A DNA stretch of 64,000 nt. Source: Paulownia fortunei. Taxonomy: Eukaryota > Streptophyta > Magnoliopsida > Lamiales > Paulowniaceae. The notes beneath the pieces were generated by a model that searched no databases, was not told the DNA's origin, and saw only the letters and a list, made by a program, of their open reading frames with translations. This document shows, piece by piece, positions 48,571-61,167 of this stretch. Each line of letters opens with the position of its first letter. The first letter of the stretch is position 1. Position numbers and translations under genes: made by a program. The stretch is from the NCBI GenBank assembly GCA_019321725.1, contig CM033107.1, positions 23,551,445-23,615,444 of the forward strand. Reading direction: 5' to 3'.

Positions 48571-51500
48571 CTGCAAAAATTGGGCGAATTCTATTACCCT
48601 CCCAGGGTTTTGAATTAAATTCCAAATAAATCCTTGAATTTCCGGCAAGTCTCAAAATATCCCCAGATATTTCTTTGACCACAAAATTACACTTTAATTA
48701 TTGCTATTTTTTTTTTAATATTTCTTAAAAGTTGTTTGGATAGTAGTATAATAAAGATTATTCATCTCCATTACAATAGAAAAATACAGCTAAAAATTAG
48801 TTTACATCCAACTAATAAAACTGTCCTTCATAATAATGCAAGCAAATGTATACTATGATATAGTTTTACTTTATGTAATTTGAATTAATTATACTTTTTA
48901 TATATTAGTTTGTTATTATTGTTATAATTATTAATATTGTTGTTGTGATGATGGTGGTGACATATATTGTTGTATTCTTAATTATATTTAAAATGTCTCT
49001 CATTATAAATAATTTTAGATAATATAATATAAATAAAGAGTAAATAAAATTATTTTTTATTATAAGATAAATATATCATTCCAACCGTTTAAAAACTCAA
49101 AGGGTAAATGGGATTTGCCCATTTAGAAATGAAACGTCACTATGTAAAAGCACTATTAGCATTTTATGGTAACATCATTAGAGCATCTATTTGGAGTTAC
49201 TTATACATCCATGAAGAAAGATCGAGTTGAAACCTATAAATTGATATAGCTAATTTTCAATTTAAGGTAAACTGACAAATTTCTCGATATAACATGGAGT
49301 ATTTAAGTAATTTTTTGATGGGTGAGGGTCTCATCTCTCAAATATATAATTAAGTGATGAGTTCCGACCTACAATACGAACAAATCATAAAAGTCGCGTG
49401 ATGGTCAAATCAAAATCAAAGTAAGAAAATATGAAAGAAATCATAAAAATATATAATGAATTTTGCCCAGAAAATGAAAGGGAATGAATTATTTATAGAT
49501 ACTTACAAAAGCTCCGCTCGTATGTTGCATGCAATAATTACGCCTCTCTTACTCTTAAACATGTTGGGCTAGGTTTTAAGACCATTGAACTCTCAAAATT
49601 ATTATTGAGTCCATCAGTTTATGTTCAAAAACTCCGACCAAAAGATCATCATCAATATCTGGAAAGGCATTGAGTGCATTGATTAATTTTTTATAACATA
49701 TAGAGAGTTCTCATTCTCCTGCTTCTTAGAGTTGTCACAGCAGCTACTATCTTTCGCAAAGCATATTCAATGTCCTTAAGAAAACTTTCCATCTGTCCTT
49801 AAGATCTTCTCTTGGGGCTAAACTTATTATAAACACCTTATAAAACTCTTATATTTTATTTTGTTAATTATAAGGCGTTATATCTTATTTTATAAAAATT
49901 ATCTGAATAATATAAGAATTTTTAAAAATCATTGCAACTAAGTTACAATCATTTTTTATTTTTTTTGAAAAAGTTTATAAGTTTCTAGTATCTCATAAAT
50001 AGAGTTTATAAGTTGCACTCCTATAATTTTTATCAAACAATCTAACTTACATATCTTTTAAAAACTCTTAAATATCGCATATATTAATTTAAAAAACTTG
50101 GAAGATCAGCCAAATAACTACCTAATATTAAAACCTCTAATCTTGATTCATGCTTCATTCTTTACTGTTGAGTTTGGATGGGGCTGGAATTGTTTTTTTT
50201 GTTTTTTTTTAAATTTATTACCAATCATTCCCACTCAAATCAATTCCCTAACATAGTCACACCCACTCAGTCTGGTCTTACCAAAGACCAAACAGCAAAG
50301 CCAAGAAAAGAATTGCAGGATCAAGATATAGAATTGCAAAAGAAAAATAGAAAAGATCTGAAATTTTATCTGATATTAGAATTGAAAATATGAAATAAAA
50401 TCTTCCACTCTGTGTGTTGATGAATTGCACGATTTCAGAAAATGTGTGTAGTTGAAACTAAAAAAAAAATAAAAAAATGTGTAGTTGAAACTAAAAATAA
50501 AAAGAAAAATGGAATAATAACTATAAAACTGAAAAGATGTTTATAAAACTTCTGCCCTTCGTCAAGGGATTTGCCTCCTTTTATAGGAGTTTTTTTAACT
50601 TTTCTTAACTACAGTTTGCACTTGAAGCATTTGATTTAAATTGGTAACAATGGCAATAGCTCGTTTGGATCAAAACCCAAAATTCAAACTTGGCCCATTA
50701 GAGTTTTTAATAACTCATACCCAAATTTAGACCCAAACTTGTCTCATATTAAAAGTCCAATAAATAGACCTTAGACTAGTAAAACTTGTTTTATAATTTA
50801 AAAATTATTAAAAAATATAATTTTTTAAAATAATATTATTGAAATTTTCTAAAAAAATATCTTTAAAAAAACTATCATATGAATGTATATATAATTTTAG
50901 AAAAAATAAAAATGAATTAAACAAGGTTGGATCATATAAGAGAATAATTATTTATCTTCTTCGACAATTACGATGTAACCATTATTAAAATGCGCAAGTC
51001 TTTAAAAAAGTTAGAATGAAATAAAAATAATATAATAAAGAAAATTTTAGTGATAATACTTATTGGGTATTATAAATATTACTCTTAATATACATATATT
51101 TGGTATAAATTTATTATTAAAATATTTTATTTTTTATAAAATAAACTAATTGGCCTTTCTCTATACCATACACTTAACTTGGTGTAAACATAACCATATC
51201 TGGCTAGGTCATAGAATGAGTTGGTAATGGTTGAACGTCGTTAATGAGGGGCACGTTTCAATCATTTCTGCCAAAAAATAAAAATAAATAGAGCCAACCT
51301 CCTAACATTAAATAAGTTGCATTTCATTGTCTTAAAATTAACTGTCCATTTCTGACACAACTGCTTTAACTTTTTCTACGACAATAAAAACTCTTCGCCT
51401 AACACCATCTGTCTTGTTCAGCTACTTTTGGTGGTTTGGTACTATCTTGTACCTGAGTCCTCTCTTCACATTATCCACAAACTCCTAACAAAATAATAGA

Positions 51501-52440
51501 AAAATAAAAGAATAAATAAAAAAAATAACAGTAATAAAAACAATATAAAATAGTAATAAACAAAGTAGAAATTCTTGTTTGGAGGTGAATGAATTGTTGT
51601 TGAGTTTGATTGTATCCTTAGATATTAAAGAGTCACAGTCTGTTTATTTGGCTATTAAAAGTTGAAATGGCATCAAACTCATAATTAAGAGGGTTATGAA
51701 CAACTTTTTCTACCAGAATTTCATTATGAGGCTATAATGAAATTGTACCAGACTCAATCCACTTTACTATTTTATAGGGTTGTTGTCGGGTCTTGTGACA
51801 TTATAATCATTAATTATGTATTTTAATGTATATGATTATATTATCTTATATTCTCCAGCATTGTTATGAATTCACTCTAGATAAAATTTGATAGAAGAAA
51901 AATACAAGTAAAAAAAATAATGTAAAATTAAATTCACTTTAATCACAAGAAAAACAAACTTACACTTATAATGTAATTGACTCTTATTCTAAAAAAAATG
52001 ATCAATCATAAAAAAATAATAATTATACTTTTTGATACGATGGATTAAACTCGTTCAACCAAAATTTTCGATTCAACCTTTTGAAGATTGCTCTTTTATT
52101 AGAACAAACGCGTTATGAATAAAAATGCTTCAACCATGATTTCTCTTACACTTCCAATTTTAACCGTGCAAATGCTTGAACAGACTCAGAATGTCTTAAT
52201 CATGCAATAATGATTATAATCTGAAAGTGGTTACCCAAAATTTTATGGTATTAAACAACTCTTGCTTTTGATTAGTTGCATCTTTACTTAAGTGGGAGGC
52301 TTAATAATGAGATTTGGAACCGGTAATCGTTATGGTCGACTAATTGTGTACCTTGGAAACAAGAACAGCCATTCACTTTACAACATTAAAGAATTTCTCA
52401 CATATAAAAAAGACAAACAGACACACACCACAGAGATGAA
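48571..52440. other. Intergenic DNA, no gene seen
   Basis: AT-rich sequence. A possible MITE-like stretch at 49815-50060 contains TTATAAACACCTTATAAAACTC and inverted TTATAAGTT/AACTTATAA words. It may be related to the element at 37183-37510. A GTTGAAACTAAAAA phrase is repeated at 50451 and 50483. Open frames here are short and simple in composition. Confidence 0.5.
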
Positions 52441-52499
52441 TTTTTATCTCAATAGTTTAATGGGCTTTCTTTTGTTTTATTTACCAGATATTGGAAAAA

Positions 52500-52722
52500 G
52501 TTAAGGCAAGCATCGTTTTATTCTGCCGTGTGTCTGCAATTTCGTTATGTTCAAGGAAGGGCCATGCTAGGTATCCGCCTAGGTGGGCTCGCATCAGCTG
52601 AAGTTGCCGCCTCCTGTAATCATCTCTGTTTTGAGATCTGCAACTCTGTTGCATCAGAGTTCCAACTTTTTTGAATTCAGAACTCCAAAACACCAACTGG
52701 GTTTTCTTGAAAACAGCTGCAA
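52500..52722 (+). other. Probable noncoding first exon of the START-domain gene
   Basis: This stretch is clearly GC-richer than its surroundings and ends at a good donor (CAA/GTGAGT at 52722/52723). The following 780 bp look like an intron, with a TG microsatellite at 52798-52818. An acceptor (CATCTTTAG) at 53503 opens the exon that carries the start codon. The transcription start is not determined. Confidence 0.45.
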
Positions 52723-52797
52723 GTGAGTTTTACCAACTTTTTAGGACCATTTCTTGATGCATGATTGGTTTTGATTATGAGATATGTTCACATTTTT

Positions 52798-52818
52798 ATG
52801 TGTGTGTGTGTGTGTGTG
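52798..52818. repeat. TG microsatellite in the first intron of the START gene
   Basis: An alternating TG run of about 20 bases is followed by CGCGCG. It lies just after the donor of the probable noncoding first exon. No function is inferred. Confidence 0.85.
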
Positions 52819-53540
52819 CGCGCGCTTATGTAGATGTGCATGAAGTGTGTTAAATTCTTTTTGAAGTGTAATAATTCTGTAAATTTTGTTGATTGAGTTT
52901 GGTTTCTGTATGAAGGTAAGATAAAAGATGTGATCTTTGGCAAGATTTTTGTTGGATGATTATTTACTTGGTAGTGAAACCTGAAGTTTTGATTGATTTT
53001 GTACTCCTTTTTCTGTATAAGAGATGACAAGGTCGTATGTGGTAATAATGAACATTCAGTGGACTGTGAATGGTGTTTATCTATGTTATACTGCAAATTA
53101 GTTATTTGACTTATTTCGGCTTATAACCATAGTCAACATTTGTTATTTATCTGTAATTTTTCTGTTTATCTAGGTTATAATGTAATAAGTTGTTTTCATA
53201 CTTCGGGGATGCTGTTTTTTTAGTTTGAAGACGTATTATGTTCTCTCTTATGTGCTTGAGAAGGCTTGAATTCAAGTTCCAAAAACAAGGCGATTTTGGA
53301 TGTTGATTTATCACATATAACATCTACAAAGCATATACTACTTATATATTTTGGTTATTATATTATATATATCAAAAAGTTCTGATGGAATTGCCTAATT
53401 ATTTTCAGATTGGACATTTTTAGCTGTTTTCGTAATGTGTTTTCTATGCACTTGTGTGTCCATTAGTAGTTAAGAAATCAATTTCTATATTTTCCATCTT
53501 TAGGATTTAGAGGAAATTTCCCTTTCTTGGACATGCAAAT

Positions 53541-56500
53541 ATGGAGGGGAAAGGTAATATCTCTGATTATAGAAGAAAGCTGGACAAGACACTGGCATCT
53601 CCTGACTTGACAAATGATGAAATGCTTCAGACCCTTGTGAAGAATCAAATTTTGCAATCATCGCATTTTCAGTTTGAAGGTAATTTATTTAGATACATTT
53701 ACTGAATTTTCTGGCATTAGCAATAGTATTAAGTAAAACAGCTAATTACATAACGTTAGTTATGATAAGGCCAGTAATATGTGCTTTGCAGGATACATTG
53801 AAAACATGGTGGAAAGAAGAAGTAAGGAGGTGTCCAATTTCCTTAGTATGTTGAGGAGTGCCTCAGTGAATGATGTTGAGAGGTCAAAATCCAGCGAGGA
53901 TTCACACAGTGGCTGGAAAGTATGTCGTCCATCAAGTCACTGACAGTCTGCTTCATTTGCATTGTCCCCATTTTACCTTTGTAGTTTCAAGTGAAAGAAA
54001 TGTCACTTTTATTTACTTCGGCTGGAAACTGGTGTTGCTGGCTTTTGACTGAGGCTTTAATGACAAGTTTCTCACTTTAGGCTCGTAATTTCCTACATAT
54101 TTGTGGATACTGGCCATGAGAAGCCTTTTATCTAGTCTATTAATGTGTATGTTATTCTGTTTATTTGATGACACATGTATTTGATTTATTATTATGTCTG
54201 TTTATATATTTAGTGGAGTGCTGATATTGACTTTTCTTATTTTGTAGTTAAAACAGGACACCGAAGAATTCCGAGTTATGTATCGAGAAGGACCAGAGGG
54301 CACTCCCTTTCACACACTACTTGTTGAAGGCTATGTGGATGGGCCACTCGATGTTTGTAAGCTAAACTAAAATGCTCAGATAATTTCCTTTTTTTGATCT
54401 TCTGTTAAGTAATTACTCAATTGAGACTAAAACTTGTATCAATTTTCACACATACTTTTTGAACAAGTTTCCATCTCTAACAGGTCTATGTATTTCATGG
54501 GAGTCGGGCCTCTACAAGAAATGGTAAGAGCTAGATATAGGTTGTCCTATAACCTAATTGTTTGAAACATAGTGTGGCTTCTGCCAGAGTGCTTCCATTC
54601 TAACCTCAGACGAACAATGCATACTTATAGATATGCTTCTTAAATTGACAAAGTATCATTCAATTTTGTCTGTGGTGGCGGCAGTGGCAGTAGCAAGATG
54701 ATGCCAATCTTATGGTTGTTGATATCATCAATTGTGTCAAATTGCCTAGTTGGACTATGAGTGGTAATAAGGGAGTTGGCTAATATACTTATTATTTGAA
54801 TAGTACGATGAAAAATGTTGTTTGAGGAAGGCAAACGCTGACTGGTTGGTCTAGTGTCCTTTATTGGTAACCTTAACTGAGTTGCTGCCCTGGATATGGT
54901 TGATGAATTGTGCAAGCAGAGGGCTTGAGGTTGTTCTTGTAAAAATCTGGGATTCCTGTTTTGGTTCTTTGGTGTTCAGTACTTTATCGATACAAATGTG
55001 ATCTTGCTACTGAAGCAATTTCCTGTCACCTTCAATCTTCTTGACAAGTTAAAAAATAAATTGGCCAACTTTGACAAAGATTATCAATGCTTCCAGGGAT
55101 ACAAATGCAGTGTTGTGATTAAAATGTCTCAGAGTGCGAGAGAGTGAAAATTATGACATGGAATTATTCCACTGTGTACTACAGAATATAATACAGTTCA
55201 CTTTTTATTCTGCCAGGTGGCCTCAAACTGCAATTCCAACTTTCAAAGTCATCTCATCGCAGTGTTTACAAACAGTTAGAACTGGTGAACAGATATCTTT
55301 AGTAAGGTATGATCACATGAACTCATTGCTTGACTCGGTGCAAGCCATGATTTTTAAGATGCTGATATGTAACTGATTATTGGAAGAAAGGATGAAGGTT
55401 TCATGGCCACTATCAAGCAGAGAGGCTCTGATGCATTATTTTGCATTTGAATACTTCCAAGACGATCTAATGGTGGTGCTTCTTAACTCGGTAAACTAGC
55501 GGTGCTTCTTCTATTTCCATTAACATGCAGCTCTCTTAGTTAAACTAAAGAAAAACTTAATCCATTTTCAGATCTCTGACTCAGAGACCATCGATAGACG
55601 TACTCATGGATTCACCAGGGATGGGATACCTGATGCAGACGATGTAGTAAGAATAGATGTGGTGGGAGGGTTTGCTTTACAAAAGGTGACTGCAGATAGG
55701 AGTTACTTCCGGTAAGTTGTATCTGATCTTTGTACTGTTGACCAATTTCTATACTGGGTGCCATTGTATCTCCTAGTTCATCTGGATCCTACTGAGCATA
55801 TATGTTGCAACTTCTACAAGTTTGTTTGTAGGTATGTCACACCTCTTGCATTTTTGCAGGACAATAGCAAACATGGATATCAAATTAGACTTTGTTCCTC
55901 CAGCATTCATCAATTTTATCTCAAGGCAGCTCATAGGTAGCGGTTTCAAGCTCTATAAAAAGGTTTATATCAATCTTTGACAAGTTCTTTTATGAGATCA
56001 ATTCTGATAAATATTTGGATGTGCAAGTTGGCAATGTCCAACAAATCGACTTTCCATATGAACATCCTCTGCTTGGTGAAATGCATCTATTATTTAGTTT
56101 CGGTGTACTTACATCCCTTCAAGTAGATGATCATTAGAAATTGCTTTTACATCTTGCCGTTCATTGTTTGCCCTCTTATGCTTGACATTCTTGAAAAACC
56201 ACAGGAAGTTGCTTCTGTTTCTAAAGGTGATGAAAAATTTCTTGACGCGTTAAAGGACTCCCTTTACACTCGTATACGTGAGGCTCTTTATTCAGGAAAT
56301 TCTACGGGTTCTCAGGATCTAGAAAATCTGGAAAGAAGCACATCTACTATGCTTGAAGCCCAAAGTGAGGAAGCATTTGAAGATGACAATGCTAAGAAAA
56401 ATAATTGGTGTGATGCCTGTATTATTGATTCAGAAGCCAAGGATGCAATGTTCATAGACAGAAATGAGGGAAATGAAATTGAGGAGTCAGAAGAAAACGA

Positions 56501-57824
56501 TAAGAAAGGAAGTGAACCAGTAGATGATCGTACCCTGAAATCATCAAACTATTCTACCGATCAAATTACTGAAAAGTTTAGGGCTGACAAGGAGGAATTT
56601 GTTATTAGCAGTGAGGGGGAAGAAACCCTGAGAACAAACAAAATTACAGAAAACTATGGATCCGAAATTAGGAAGAAGGTTCGCATTAGTCCAGAGGTAG
56701 AACAAGCTCTGGAAACATTGGAAAAGGTCATTTCCATATTTCGGGAGCATAATAGTAACCCTGAAAAAGGTCTGTGTGGCATCAATAAAATAAATTTAAC
56801 TAAATTAGAGAAGGAAGCTGTGCAAGAATCAATGTCCTCAGAAGGTTATCAAATAAGTAGAAAGAATGGGAATTGTGCTGAATCTTCACAAATAGGATCA
56901 CAAGAATTGAATTCACTTGAACCCAGAATCAGCGTGGACAGTCACGCTTCCAGGTAATCTTCTTCTTCTTCTTCTTCATTCTTCTTTTTTTCTTGATTTT
57001 TTTTTTATAAAAAAACTGTATTCCAAGTTAAATAGCAAGCAGAAACTTCAGTCAAAAGTGTGTTATCTGTATTTCCCTTCAAAAAAATTTAAGTATCTTT
57101 TTGTGTCTTGATTATTTGATAAGAACTTGATCAATTATGGCATAATTAGTCATTTCAGTCTTCTTAAGCTCCAAGGTGCCCCCCTCACACGAACACAGAA
57201 CACACCTCCACGCATGCATGGAGTTACTCTTTCAACCCAGATTCACATACACATATGCCTGCTGAGCATCTATTCTCCACAAAAGATGAAATGCAAAGTT
57301 CAAATTTGTTTTATGGGACCTTGACTTGCCTTTGAACTTTCACGCCGGAATGGAAAATTCGAAGCACTGGATTTTTTCATGAGAAAAAAATTGACAGTAA
57401 CTTTGGTTTCCTTAGACACAAAAAAGTGAACTTGAATACTTACATTAGGTGCAAATCAATATTTTGTTTGTTTCTATTGTGAACAAAACATTGTTGTTGA
57501 GGTACAAGATACACATCTTTGCTCCTGTGATTTTGTCGATAAATATCTTATTCCGGGCGTAAAGGGTCCAATTCTTACAAAAGGGAAACAAACCAAAGCA
57601 AGATTGTGCCGGCCTCACCAGATGAAGACCGATCAAGTCCATCCAACTCTAAGCAAATTTCTCTTCATTCTTCCATGAATCAGAAAACTGGCTCCACAGT
57701 CTTTGAGAATGTAACAGAAAACTATCCGCCGAGTGCTGATGCAGACACTATCAATGGTAATACGGTGACTAAAAGGAAAAACAAAAAATCTAGGTTTTGC
57801 TGCTTACATTTCATTTCTGAATAG
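53541..57824 (+). CDS. START-domain lipid-binding protein, 612 aa, 10 coding exons
   Basis: START domains hold a lipid or sterol in a helix-grip cavity. Plant proteins of this group (polyketide cyclase/lipid transport superfamily) have no known ligand. Coding exons: 53541-53679, 53792-53919, 54248-54356, 54484-54523, 55217-55306, 55391-55490, 55572-55711, 55860-55962, 56205-56953 and 57584-57824, in one frame. Residues 1-60 are a charged leader (MEGKGNISDYRRKLDKTLAS). The START region is about 90-285, with FRVMYREGPEGTPFHTLLVE, a LYKKWWPQ tryptophan pair, MKVSWPLSSREALMHYFAFE, and FVPPAFINFISRQLIGSG in the C-terminal helix. Residues 285-590 are acidic, Ser/Glu-rich and probably disordered. 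The end RKNKKSRFCCLHF is polybasic with a Cys pair. Group members often carry a C-terminal membrane segment, which is absent here. The last acceptor (57583) is the least certain border. Confidence 0.85.
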
Positions 57825-58870
57825 CAAGATGCTACTACAACTGAAGTGGCTTCTGTTCATTGAAGTTGAAAGGCAGGGAGTTTTGACATGAATTTAGGCT
57901 CGTAGAGATGAACCTTTGTACATTTGGCGTATCAAAGTACGTGGTGACCATAGTTAAGTTGTCAGTCTATGCCCTGTTACTGCATTTCACGCACTTTATA
58001 TAGCGAACAAGCTTAACTGCAAAGTTAGACAAACTGCTGTTTCTTCTCTTGCATTTTGAAGAGGTTATGGTAGTTTGTCCTTTGACAAAGCTACTAAATG
58101 TGTTCCTCTTATTCTTTAGGATTAATGTTGTACTCCATTACTGTAAGGAATTTGAGTCCATATTATATATGTTAATTTGAGTTTCAGCATTGTTAGCACA
58201 GAGGCCAAGAAAATGCATTTTGTGAAGTGCTGATATTGTTTCAAAGATACAAAACTATAAGCATCTTTGAATTTATTAAATGATTATCTCATCGATAATA
58301 TGAAAGAGTTAAACTTCTATTATGATTCTAGGTATTGCTATCTCCTATTTTAAATAAAAAATTAATTTTAAATAATATTTTATTTTTTATTTCAAAATTA
58401 TATATATGTCGTACTGTAAAATTGCCATAATTATCAGGAAGCACTGATTGCCCTCACTATTAATTACTTACTACCACAACACCAGTCTAATTGTATTTGT
58501 CTGAATATTTTGATTGCTTTTTTTACAGTATTTATAAATTCAAACACAACTTAACTAAATTTAATTAATTATATGATTAGTATAATTATGTTATTTACAT
58601 AATAAATATAAAATTATTTTTCTATAAAATATTAATTTGGATTCGACAAAACAATTTAACGCATAAGAAAAAAAATAACCCCAAATGGCCAAAGGTTAGG
58701 AATTTATTCCCAACAAAATAAATATATGGGGGCTTTAATTACCGTAATTGCCCTCCACGATAAAAGTTCACACCTCTCTAAAAGTTACATCGGACTCTAG
58801 ATTGTCCGCGAATCCGAAATTGGCACAAAATTACTAAACTTTTCGCAGAATTCGGCAAGCAGCATCAACA
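57825..58870. other. Intergenic DNA between the START gene and the next gene
   Basis: The first 350 bp or so are probably the 3' UTR of the START gene. From 58330 on the sequence is very AT-rich. The last 100 bp (58770-58870) become GC-richer, as expected for the promoter and leader of the following gene. No other gene is seen. Confidence 0.5.
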
Positions 58871-61167
58871 ATGGGTTGGACGTGGAGGAACGATGATTCC
58901 GGCTATATTTCCTCTTCCTCCGGTGACGTGGGCGACTTTGGAGGTAACGATAACAGCGACCGCTGCGCCACCCGGAAGGTGGTGAGATCACAGTGCCGCA
59001 CGGAGGAAGTGGAGCCTGGGAAATTCATTCGTAGGTGCGAGAAAACCGAACAGATTTTCAAGGACTGCGTTGGGAGGTAAATTAAATACTAGTACTGTAT
59101 TTGCAAAGCTGGAATTCGATGTGGTATTATTTTCGTGTGTAAACAAATCTAGTTTGTTTTGTATCTGTCCTCGGGTTCAATTTATTGAGGAATTTATGCG
59201 GATAATATGGGGAAGGATGGATTTTGCATACCTCCTTTTTTTTTAAAAAATAGTGGGTTAATTTAATTTATTGTAGTTGCCTCATTTGTATCTGTTATGG
59301 ATGGATTTTTTTTAATGTAATTCTATTTTCCCCTTGTTATGTTGTGGATGTGCATTTTCATATTTATTTGTTCTGATTAATTCAAGCATTTTTTTTTTGT
59401 ATACTCCTGTTTGTTGTGCGTGGTAGGAATTTGTAAGAATACCGAATATATTAGCTGAGATGAAGGTTTGGGAGTTGGGACTTAAATAGATCCTTTTGTG
59501 ATTAAAAACATAAATCTATTGAAAAGATTGAGAAATGCTTTGATCAAATTTGAGAAAGAAAATGAAATGGTGAAAGATTTAAAGAAATACTTTAGCTCTG
59601 TATCCAAAAGTAAGATTCAGGGAATAGCATTACATCAGATGTCAAATTAATTGGGGACACAGAACTTTACTGTCTACATGTGAATGACAAAATGTTACTA
59701 ATAGATTTTGAGTGAGAAATTTGGGGAATTGGAGACGGTGATAAGCTTTAAAAAGATAAGTAGGGTCAGTGCACCAGTGACTTCTGAAGTAGCCTCGGTT
59801 TACAAATGAGTCACTCCCAAAAATAAGAGAAGATTGAAAGAGAAGGAAACAGAACAGAAAAAAGAAGTTAACATGCCAGAAGGAGAAGACTATAATAACA
59901 GGAAACAAGTTGGATGGAATGATGAGCAAGTGGGAAATAGTGATCCAGGACAGTAATGATGTTAGAAAAGTTGAAGTTAGGAAAGTTGAGGGCAAAACTA
60001 ATATAACAAAATAGGAAATATCCAACTATGCAAAGTCAGAATTTTTAACTTAAGATCTCAATCGCAAAATTCAGGAGTGAATCAGCCTAAAGCCTTGTCC
60101 ACAAAGGTTTTTTTAGCTCTAATACCAAGAGTAACACAAGATAATTCATTTTTTCGAAGAAATAATTTAGAGTTAGACAAGTATAGTTTGACAAAATAAT
60201 TAATTTGAATGACACAAATATAAATGATGATGGTTATATGGTCACAGACTGAATGTTTGATTGATTTCCTTTCGCAGAATGATCCTCGCCCACTTTGATA
60301 CATTTTATTTCCACAAGTGGTTACCTTGTCACATAAATCACGCTGTGGAAAGGATAAAACGGACTAGGAACGATAAATATTGTTATTTTAATGATGTTGT
60401 TTATTTATATAAGGATTGCTCGAATTGGTTACTTACTATTGGTTCTGGCTCGTTTCAAGACTCCCACATAATAAATTATCCATGTTTTGGGCAACTTAAA
60501 TTATCTCTACTGGTAGCAAATTAACTCAATGGGTTAATCATTTTTGGTTTGAAAAGATTTGAGAGTGTTGTATGTAGCTTTGCAAATTTCTGGTCTGTGA
60601 AAGGTAATTTTTTAAGTTGCTTAGAGGTTTTATTGTGAGATCTGCTGGTGAAGTCCCATGTTCAATTGTATTTGAAGCTGAGGCTGCATTTGGAAATATC
60701 ATTTATGCCATTTTCATTTTGGAGTTAGTGAAAAGTATGCTTTATGTTGAAAGATCTGATATCTATGTTTGAGTTACACTACACATTGCCGCAAAATGAT
60801 TGGCTCATTAGTTTATGTGGTAATCTTTTCACTCAGGCCCAGTGAGATGGTTCAATCTAATAAAGAATACACTGAGGAAGATGTCACGGACCAAATGGTT
60901 AAAGGTTCATTTCCCTTGGAGTCTGGAGAGCATGGATTTTCTTACTTTCCTGGGTTGCGTGGTGATATTGAAGCCATTGAACATAGCTTCTTTGGTGGCA
61001 TTGGCCGATTTTTTGAAGCAGCTGAAGAGATGAAGAATGAGTTCTTCAGTTCAGTTGGGGTACCACACATATTTGATAAAGATTCCCCAGAGTCGCACAA
61101 GCGTGGAATTCACGTTGAAGGTGCCCCTCCAAAAGAAGCTCTTCCTAAGAATAACCCTGATGTTTGA
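58871..61167 (+). CDS. Fra a 1/Mal d 1-associated-like protein, 178 aa, 2 coding exons
   Basis: Small plant protein of the group named from interaction with the strawberry/apple Bet v 1-type allergens. Its biochemical role is not established. Exons 58871-59076 and 60837-61167 are joined across a 1760-bp GT..AG intron with frame kept. The N-terminus is MGWTWRNDDSGYIS, with an acidic Gly/Asp-rich stretch. A four-Cys region follows at about 32-66 (CATRKVVRSQCRTEEVEPGK, RRCEKTEQIFKDC), where the cysteines are spaced like a paired disulfide or metal site. Then come EDVTDQM, FPLESGEHGFSYFPGLRGDI, and an aromatic EHSFFGGIGRFFEAAEEMKN segment. There is no signal peptide or membrane segment. MGW at the start does not look like a myristoylation site (Trp at position 3). 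Confidence 0.85.

Noticed and set aside
56127..56204. Upstream extension of the large START-gene exon (MIIRNCFYILPFIVCPLML...), which looks like a membrane segment
   Set aside because: It is the intron before the acceptor at 56204. The T-rich intron end translates as hydrophobic residues. The spliced frame from the previous exon joins cleanly at GAAGTTGCT.
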